This document shows positions 6,193-12,222 of a stretch of DNA of 15,022 nucleotides, in pieces. This stretch comes from Chrysochromulina parva (taxonomy: Eukaryota; Haptophyta; Prymnesiales; Chrysochromulinaceae): assembly GCA_002887195.1 (NCBI GenBank), contig PJAB01001363.1, forward strand, positions 1-15,022. Direction: 5' to 3'. Made by a program: the position numbers and the translations under genes. Every line of letters starts with the position of its first letter. Position 1 is the stretch's first letter. The notes under the pieces were generated by a model. The model was not told the origin of the DNA and searched no databases. It saw only the letters and a list, made by a program, of their open reading frames with translations.

Positions 6193-7968
6193 ATGGACCA
6201 CGCTGCAACGGAGCGTATACAAGCATCGGTACGCATGGTCATAGTCCAATCATCCTTACGCTGCCTTGACGGTGAGGCTGCGCACGCCTTTGGATATCGA
6301 GGGTCTTATGATGAGGATGGCATCCACGCTGCGCTTTCGCCAGTCGCCGCCACCATACAGGCCCACGCACGCGGGTATGTTGTTCGCCGACGCCTCTATG
6401 AGAACCAGGAGCAGGCACGGTGCCGGTGGATCGAGTATCATCTCTCCGCGCGCAACACAGCAGCCGCGCGGGCACTCGGCTGGCTGCCACGCCGCATTGC
6501 CGACGACGCAAGGAAGGGCAGTCCACCCGAATCGGCCAAGCTGCTGCTTCGCGACGACGAGCGTCGTGCAGCCAAAGGTGGGAGCTCTCCCAAGCCCGAA
6601 CCGGCAGTTGCCGTTCACCGCAGCGCAGCGCTGGATTTCCCACGCTTTCTTGCCGCGGTCCATGTAGCTGCGTACCATGGCTGGACAGCCACCTCGACCC
6701 CTCGCGCCCAGCTCCCCAACATCTTGCTCTGGGGGTACACTTGGGTGCCCTTCTTCTTCCTCCTGTCGGGCTTCGTACTCTTCTTCTCGAAAGCACAGGC
6801 AGAGGGGAGCTCCGTCCAAAAGGCTCGTGAGTTTGGGTTCACGGGGAAGGGCAAGGCTTGGCTGTGGCTGTGGAAGCGCTGGGTGGCGGTGTACCCCCTC
6901 TTCTTGCTCTCCCTCGTCCTCGGCGTGTGGGGAGTTCCTCTGTTCGCACATCCTCATGGGCAGTGGATGGAGCTGCTGAACATGCTGCTGATGCTGCAGG
7001 CGTGGGCGGTGGAGCTGCGCTGCACAGACACGACCACGCTGTGCGCGTACGTCGTGTGGAACGAGCCCGCGTGGTTTGTCTCTGCGCTCTTCTGGTGCTG
7101 GCTCACCTTCCCCTTCGCCTACCGCCAACTGCACCGCATGGGCTTCTACTCAGTCTGCCTCTGTGGCGGGCTACTCTACGCGATCTCGTGTTGGGAGCTC
7201 GTCGTCTGGCCCAACCTGCCTGCGGAGCTGCTCCTTCAGGCGGATAGGATCGGGGCGATCACTGCTCGGAACCCCTTGGCCAACGCCAACAAGTTCCTGC
7301 TCGGCGCTGTACTTGGTCGGCTGCTGCTGCTGCGCTGCCACGTCCTTGTGCCCGATACGGCGCAGGTTACGGCGCCGGAGCCGGAGGCCTACATCACCAC
7401 CCAGCCTCCAAGGCAGCAAGCCTACGTCCTGCAGCTGCAGCGACTGCCTTGTTGGATCGCCTTCGCTGCGACGCCTACGACGGCAGCTATCCTGGCCTGC
7501 TTCTTCCTTCTGAACCCAGACCAGACGTTGGGACGGGAGGCCATCATCGTTGGCTTGTACAGCTTGCTCATCGTCTCGCTGGCCGCCGGGCGCGACCCCC
7601 TGGCGCGCTTGCTCGAATGGCCCGTGCTCGCCTGGTGGGGTAAGCTGTCCTATGCCATCTACATCCTGCACAGCTCCGTGCTCGCATTCACCTCTCAGCT
7701 CACGATGCGTGAAGGGTGGTTGCCCGATGAGCAATACCGCCTCAAGGCCTTCTTTCCAATCCTCCTGCTCTTCGCGCTCCTCGGCCACTTTGGCGTCGAA
7801 CGCCCCACGGCCGCATTCTACGGCAAGCCTCCCGCGTGGCTCTGTGGCGGCTTCTGTGCGCGTGTGCAGTCCTACGACGAGGAGGAACGCAGGGCGCGCC
7901 GAGCCCGGGTCTTGCCCGACGGCTCTCTACCCGTCTCTCATCAGTTGCACTCTCAGTTGGCTGTATAG
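6193..7968 (+). CDS. IQ-motif acyltransferase-3 family membrane protein
   Basis: A 591-aa protein from ATG 6193; the frame opens earlier only with TTG. The N-terminal ~145 residues are soluble. They carry an IQ calmodulin-binding motif (I55-Q56-x3-R60-G61-x3-R65) and a partial IQ-like stretch at residues 8-15. The rest is a multi-pass membrane domain with about ten hydrophobic segments. It starts with the acyltransferase-3 (OafA/YrhL-like) signature FPRFLAAVHVAAYHGW, with R151 and H162 spaced R-x10-H, followed by VPFFFLLSGFVLFF. Known relatives move acetyl or other acyl groups onto sugars, glycans or lipids across a membrane. The substrate cannot be read here. A further conserved-looking segment, WWGKLSYAIYILHSSVL, lies near the C-terminus. 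The C-terminal tail is Arg-rich and cytosolic-looking. Fusion of an IQ motif to this enzyme family is unusual and suggests calcium/calmodulin control, which is inference. Confidence 0.9.
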   Translation: MDHAATERIQASVRMVIVQSSLRCLDGEAAHAFGYRGSYDEDGIHAALSPVAATIQAHARGYVVRRRLYENQEQARCRWIEYHLSARNTAAARALGWLPRRIADDARKGSPPESAKLLLRDDERRAAKGGSSPKPEPAVAVHRSAALDFPRFLAAVHVAAYHGWTATSTPRAQLPNILLWGYTWVPFFFLLSGFVLFFSKAQAEGSSVQKAREFGFTGKGKAWLWLWKRWVAVYPLFLLSLVLGVWGVPLFAHPHGQWMELLNMLLMLQAWAVELRCTDTTTLCAYVVWNEPAWFVSALFWCWLTFPFAYRQLHRMGFYSVCLCGGLLYAISCWELVVWPNLPAELLLQADRIGAITARNPLANANKFLLGAVLGRLLLLRCHVLVPDTAQVTAPEPEAYITTQPPRQQAYVLQLQRLPCWIAFAATPTTAAILACFFLLNPDQTLGREAIIVGLYSLLIVSLAAGRDPLARLLEWPVLAWWGKLSYAIYILHSSVLAFTSQLTMREGWLPDEQYRLKAFFPILLLFALLGHFGVERPTAAFYGKPPAWLCGGFCARVQSYDEEERRARRARVLPDGSLPVSHQLHSQLAV

Positions 7969-8055
7969 GTGCTCGCACCACTGTCCACACTGACCAGCCA
8001 CTCTACACGCACAAAGAAAAAGGGTCGTGGCTTTGCCTTATCTTGGTGTGCGCAC

Positions 8056-8085
8056 CGCAGGGAGATCATGAGCAGGGAGATCTAT
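8056..8085. repeat. Imperfect 15-bp tandem duplication upstream of the dioxygenase gene
   Basis: GCAGGGAGATC occurs at 8057-8067 and 8072-8082, a spacing of exactly 15 bp. It lies in the 201-bp gap between the acyltransferase and dioxygenase genes, so the period here is not imposed by a reading frame. Confidence 0.7.
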
Positions 8086-8169
8086 GATAATGTGGCCGCG
8101 TGTACCCTGTTATGAAAGAGTCTTCACAGCGCTATTCACACTAAACCCCTATCTCGCGCAAGCTCGTCT

Positions 8170-9093
8170 ATGGCGTTCTTGGGATTGTGCAGCGCAGCGG
8201 TCGCTTTCTCGGTGTCCACGCCAATAAGTGCTGACCGGCTCAGCGTACAGCTTACCGCGCAGGAGCAGCAGAGCGGCGTGTGGTCCGCAGCAACTTGTTC
8301 ACTCGCTGCCTCCTTGCTCGAGGAGCACGGTGTCGTCCTGGTCAAGCGGGCCGTGCCGGTGGAACTGATCGCACGCTGCTCGGAAGCTGTGGACAGCCGC
8401 TTCGCCGCATGCCAGACCGCTCTGGCCGGCAAGGGCGTGCGCCTGCAAGATCCGTTTGCTTTCAAGGAGATTGCGCACCGTTCCAAGCTTCGCTATGACA
8501 TGCAGCTGGCCGGCGACTGTCCGCAGGAGCTGATCGACAGTCCGCCATGGCAGCCTATGCTCAAAAAGGTCTTCGGCCAGCCGATGGCACTCTTCCAGGG
8601 CGCGGTCATCGCCAACCCTGGCGCGGCCCCGCAGCAGCCGCACATGGATGGCTCCCACCTTTTCCAGGCCACACATGGCTATGAGCAGGTGCAAGCACCC
8701 ATGCATTGCCTGAACGTCTTTTTGCCATTGGTGGACGTGACTGCCGAGAACGGCCCGACCGAGTTCTGGCCCGGCAGCCACGTGCTCGCAAACGCGCGCA
8801 AGGCCTACGCCGGACAGATGCCGAGCGTGGCACTCGCAGGCGCACGCACGGATGCGATCGTCTTCGACTACCGCGTGGTGCATCGAGGCATGGCGAATAC
8901 GGGCGAGGCCGCGCGGCCGGTGCTCTACCTCACCTTTTGCCGCAGCTGGTTCCGCGACCAGCAAAACTTCCCCGACGAGCGGCTCTTCCCGCTGGCGGCA
9001 GGCGGCGGTGCCGGGGGCGGCGGCGGCGGCGGCGGCGGTGGCGGCTTCGGGGCGCGAACGGTGCCGGGGAAAAAGGGCAAGGGGACAAAGTAG
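8170..9093 (+). CDS. Phytanoyl-CoA dioxygenase (PhyH)-like Fe(II)/2-oxoglutarate oxygenase
   Basis: A 307-aa protein from ATG 8170. The double-stranded beta-helix carries the iron ligands H158-x-D160 (QPHMDGSH) and H238 (VVHRGMAN), with R249 (ARPVLYL) placed to bind the 2-oxoglutarate carboxylate. GPTEFWPGSH between them is the typical family stretch. These enzymes hydroxylate small molecules or lipids using O2 and 2-oxoglutarate; the substrate is not evident. Residues 1-20 are hydrophobic and signal-peptide-like, followed by AVAF (10-13). This resembles the Ala-Phe cleavage context of plastid presequences in algae with secondary plastids, so plastid or secretory targeting is possible. The C-terminus has a Gly-rich run (about 278-293, from a GGC repeat at 9001-9047) and a Lys/Gly-rich tail. 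All catalytic residues are present. Confidence 0.92.
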   Translation: MAFLGLCSAAVAFSVSTPISADRLSVQLTAQEQQSGVWSAATCSLAASLLEEHGVVLVKRAVPVELIARCSEAVDSRFAACQTALAGKGVRLQDPFAFKEIAHRSKLRYDMQLAGDCPQELIDSPPWQPMLKKVFGQPMALFQGAVIANPGAAPQQPHMDGSHLFQATHGYEQVQAPMHCLNVFLPLVDVTAENGPTEFWPGSHVLANARKAYAGQMPSVALAGARTDAIVFDYRVVHRGMANTGEAARPVLYLTFCRSWFRDQQNFPDERLFPLAAGGGAGGGGGGGGGGGFGARTVPGKKGKGTK

Positions 9094-9128
9094 AATCCCA
9101 CACTCGAGCATTTCCTTGTGAGCGTTGC

Positions 9129-9167
9129 AGCGTTCTACCAACGCGTTCTACCAACACGTTCTGTCAA
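9129..9167. repeat. 13-bp tandem repeat, three copies
   Basis: Consensus CGCGTTCTACCAA: copies at 9129-9141, 9142-9154 and 9155-9167, the last diverging at three positions. It sits 36 bp after the dioxygenase stop codon, in its likely 3' untranslated region or in the promoter of the glycosyltransferase gene. Confidence 0.75.
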
Positions 9168-9303
9168 CGCGTGGATCATGATTCAACCCAAAGTGATCGG
9201 ATCCTCCGTTCCGCTTCACACCGGACGTTATAATTCATTTCGACAGCATCGCGCCAGAACTCGCGCCATGTCGCGCTGACCTTTTTACATCGATGTTTTT
9301 TCG

Positions 9304-11604
9304 ATGCCGCCGCACACCGCCGATTTCGAGCGCGGGACCAACTTCGCCACGGCACTGGCCGCTCGTGCGCACGTGTCCGCTTCGGGCCAACGCGACGTCA
9401 TTTTGGTCGTCACCGACTCGCGCCACACGCACTACGTGCACAATCTCATCCTGAACCTTGCGAAGCTGGGCGTGGATGGCCGCACACTTGCTATTGGAAG
9501 CTCGGAGGTGGCGTGCACCCGTTTGCTCGCGCGTGCGCCGTCCGGTTCGGTGGGGTGCGGTTACAGCAGCTGGATGCGTAACGGCATCAACGCGACGATG
9601 GATGCGGCCTTGGACCGCTGGAACATTGGCCCGAAACATGTGTACCATTTGTGGTGGCAGAGGTGGCATTACCTCTCGTGGGCCGTGCAGCTCGGGTACA
9701 GCGCCATGTCGCTCGATACCGACATCTCCCTGCGTGCCAATGTGTACGAGCTCCTGCACGGTCGGCTCTCGCACCATCACCTGTTCATCGGCCTCGATCA
9801 CGAGGCGTCGGGCAAGGAGCGTCCAAACGTGTTCCCGATGATCAACGTGGGCCTGGTGTACTGTCAGCGATGCGTGCCCGACGGGCCGGCGCACCGCGTG
9901 CTGCGCGAGGTCACACGGCGCGTGCAGCAGTTCCTGTTTGGCGAGGTGCTCTACCAGACGCGCCACGGCCGCTCCGGAATCGCAGTGCGTGTGCTGTGGG
10001 AACAAGACCTTTTTAAGGACGCCATCGAGCACGTCGCCTACCGGCTGCCGATGCATGCATCTCGTCACGCGCGGAGCAACGCCGACCCGCAGCCCGGCGT
10101 GCCGCACCACGATTTAGACGCGCCCACACGTGGCTGGCGATTTGAGTCGGTCGAGCCTGCCACCGGTTCGCCGCCCGCTCGCTTTCCGTGGCTGCTCTTG
10201 CCGGCAGGGGCGACTCATCCAGGGATGGACGCGCTGCCGGTCTTTGCTGCGGCGAGCGCCGCCGAGATGGCTGCGTCGGAGGCGCGCGCACTGCGCGCGC
10301 CGGGCACGGAGAGCCTGCTTGCACTGCCCCTTTGGGTCTTCTCTCCGTGGAATGTGCCACCGCACGGCGCGGCGTGTGCAGGGCAGTGGGCCGAGGTTCC
10401 TTCGCCCGTGATGATCGGCCACATGGTAGGGAGTGCTTCGAAAGGACTCACGATGCGCCAGTTGGGCTGGTGGCACTACGACGTCACGGCCTTCGACTGC
10501 GCTGCCGCCACGGCCGCCACTGCCGCCATCGCTTCCACCGCCGCTGCTCCCACCGCCATCGTTCCGACCAGGGTCGGCGGCGGCTCACCGGTCGTTTGGC
10601 ATGCATCGTCGGTCAGTCCCACGGCATCGCCCTCCTCCGCGCCGGTGCCACCGCCGCGTGTCTTCCCGCCATCCACGCGCGTGCTCGTGCTGCGCTCACA
10701 CGGCGTGCACATCCACACGAGTGAGGACATCCCAAACGCTTGGGAAGTCGTCCGTCGCTTTGCGATGCTCGGCCTGCTGCTGGGGCGTCGTCCAGTGCTG
10801 CCGCTGCTGCCATGCGCACTCTCGCCGTGTGCGCCCCGCGTGCCAAACCCGTTGCGTGCGAGCCTCATCATGATCTCGTTTGGAGATGCGGCGGCGTGTG
10901 AGGATCCCGAGCCAGGCGTCGTAGCGGGCGAGCCGGTCGAGACTAGGCTGAGTGAGGCTACGCTGCTCCGAGAGATGATGGTGGGGGGCCATGGGCGCGA
11001 AGGCGGCGAGACGCCATATGGATGGGTCCCCTCACCGAACACGTCGCGCTGGTGGTGGGTGACGCGGCCGGCGTCGCGCCGTCGTGGGCAACGCGCGACT
11101 CCACCTCGAGTGCGCCGCGGCTGCTGTCAGGCTGTGCCCGCCGCCGTTTCATGCGTCGACCCGAGCGGCGCGCGCCGCCCGATGTGCGAGGAGCCGCTGC
11201 TGTGTGCGGCAGACCTTCGGCGACTACTCGCGGAGCAACAGGCTCAAAATCAAAAGGCAACGACGTGGGCGACGGGCGGCTCGGCGGGACGCGTCGTATC
11301 CGAAACGGCCGTAACGGCCGAAGGCGGGCCCCATCGCCTCGTCGAGCTTGTAACGCTCCAGTCGGCCGAAATGGACGGCGTGAATCGAACGCTCGAACGG
11401 CTGCTGAGCTCGAGCGCCACGGTTCTCGTGCTCGATGCGGAGCGCCAAGCGAGCGAGCGGCTGCCGAGCCTGATCCGTGTAGCGTCGCACGCCACGCACA
11501 CATCGCGGTCGGCGTGGGCGGACGCGTCGTCGTGGGCGGATGCGCGGTCGGGCGTGGGCTTGTACGCGGCGCGCTGTCTGGCGAGGTTAAGGAGGCGAGA
11601 TTAA
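9304..11604 (+). CDS. GT77-like nucleotide-diphospho-sugar glycosyltransferase
   Basis: A 766-aa frame from ATG 9304; an in-frame TGA at 9277 blocks upward extension unless an intron intervenes. Residues 30-250 fit the Nucleotid_trans (GT77) domain: VILVVTDSRHTHYV at the N-terminus, the metal and sugar-nucleotide-binding D138-T-D140 in SLDTDISLRA, then FPMINVGLVYCQR. Family members transfer xylose, arabinose or galactose in the Golgi to cell-wall or glycoprotein glycans. A linker rich in Ala/Thr/Pro (about 400-460) follows. A second region (about 475-510, EDIPNAWEVVRRFAMLGLLL, GRRPVLPLLPC) resembles the C-terminal part of plant GT77 proteins. No signal anchor is visible at the N-terminus, which is odd for a Golgi enzyme; a missing 5' exon is possible. 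Between about 11020 and 11150 another frame has more coding-like codon use, so the C-terminal ~190 residues may include a frame error or an intron. Confidence 0.82.
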   Translation: MPPHTADFERGTNFATALAARAHVSASGQRDVILVVTDSRHTHYVHNLILNLAKLGVDGRTLAIGSSEVACTRLLARAPSGSVGCGYSSWMRNGINATMDAALDRWNIGPKHVYHLWWQRWHYLSWAVQLGYSAMSLDTDISLRANVYELLHGRLSHHHLFIGLDHEASGKERPNVFPMINVGLVYCQRCVPDGPAHRVLREVTRRVQQFLFGEVLYQTRHGRSGIAVRVLWEQDLFKDAIEHVAYRLPMHASRHARSNADPQPGVPHHDLDAPTRGWRFESVEPATGSPPARFPWLLLPAGATHPGMDALPVFAAASAAEMAASEARALRAPGTESLLALPLWVFSPWNVPPHGAACAGQWAEVPSPVMIGHMVGSASKGLTMRQLGWWHYDVTAFDCAAATAATAAIASTAAAPTAIVPTRVGGGSPVVWHASSVSPTASPSSAPVPPPRVFPPSTRVLVLRSHGVHIHTSEDIPNAWEVVRRFAMLGLLLGRRPVLPLLPCALSPCAPRVPNPLRASLIMISFGDAAACEDPEPGVVAGEPVETRLSEATLLREMMVGGHGREGGETPYGWVPSPNTSRWWWVTRPASRRRGQRATPPRVRRGCCQAVPAAVSCVDPSGARRPMCEEPLLCAADLRRLLAEQQAQNQKATTWATGGSAGRVVSETAVTAEGGPHRLVELVTLQSAEMDGVNRTLERLLSSSATVLVLDAERQASERLPSLIRVASHATHTSRSAWADASSWADARSGVGLYAARCLARLRRRD

Positions 11605-11988
11605 GGAGCGGCGGAAACGAATCCACAGAACGCGGAATTCGTTTCGCCCAAGTCTTGTTTAGTCGTTTACAAACGAGTAGTACTAGTCAGATAATTATAC
11701 GATGCCCTATCCCCGCACACCGAGGCCGGCACCGGCACCGCAGTCCGCACTGACACAACACTGACACGCCGCTCTCACGCCGACGCCATCGCATGATCGC
11801 ATCGTCGCGCCACCCTGCTCTAGCGTACCTGAGTACCTCCCTATTCAACTAATTCAGACTATAAGTTGTAGTGGCACGCTTTGTTGTGCACATGCTTTCG
11901 TTGTGCTCGTGTGCATTGTTGTACAGTGCACGGCTTTGTTGTCTCTAACGCCGAGCTAGCTCGATATTAGAGACAAGCAAATATGTGC

Positions 11989-12042
11989 CCTTGAAGATGC
12001 CGGCCAAAGCTCATATCGAGATGTCCTTGAAGATGGCGGCCA
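11989..12042. repeat. 36-bp-spaced imperfect duplication
   Basis: CCTTGAAGATG followed by a CGGCCA block occurs at 11989-12006 and again at 12025-12042, exactly 36 bp apart. The sequence differs from the neighbouring minisatellite but has the same period. Confidence 0.65.
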
Positions 12043-12078
12043 CACGAGCTCTCTCGAGCGCGCGCAGGGTTGCCCGTG

Positions 12079-12222
12079 AATTCAATACACGAGGGAAGCG
12101 CTCCGGTCTGCATGCATTCAACGCACGAGGGAAGCCCTCCGGTCTGCATGCATTCAACGCACGAGGGAAGCCCTCCGGTCTGCATGCATTCAACGCACGA
12201 GGGAAGCCCTCCGATCAGTCCG
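12079..12222. repeat. 36-bp minisatellite, four copies
   Basis: Head-to-tail copies lie at 12079-12114 (diverged), 12115-12150, 12151-12186 (identical to the previous one) and 12187-12222 (end diverged). Each unit starts CATTCAACGCACGAGGGAAG; copy junctions create TGCATGCATT palindromes. The array ends exactly one base before the stop codon of the minus-strand membrane/IQM-like gene (12223-12225), so it lies at the start of that gene's 3' untranslated region. There are no spacers, so it is not a CRISPR array. Confidence 0.95.

Larger units (their letters stand above)
11605..12222. other. Intergenic region with 36-bp-period repeats
   Basis: This lies between the convergent ends of the glycosyltransferase gene and the membrane/IQM-like gene. 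The left half is less GC-rich (11640-11700 and 11840-11960), with T/G-rich stretches and GCTTTGTTGT at 11878-11887 and 11933-11942. The right part holds a 36-bp minisatellite and a related 36-bp-spaced duplication. Open frames crossing the repeats arise because 36 is a multiple of three. I see no convincing gene. Confidence 0.6.

Noticed and set aside
8299..9141. 280-aa minus-strand frame opposite the dioxygenase
   Set aside because: It is antisense to a gene with all catalytic residues intact and is open because of high GC content.
12079..12222. 36-bp direct repeats as a CRISPR array
   Set aside because: Copies abut head to tail with no spacers, and the surroundings are eukaryotic genes. 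It is a minisatellite.
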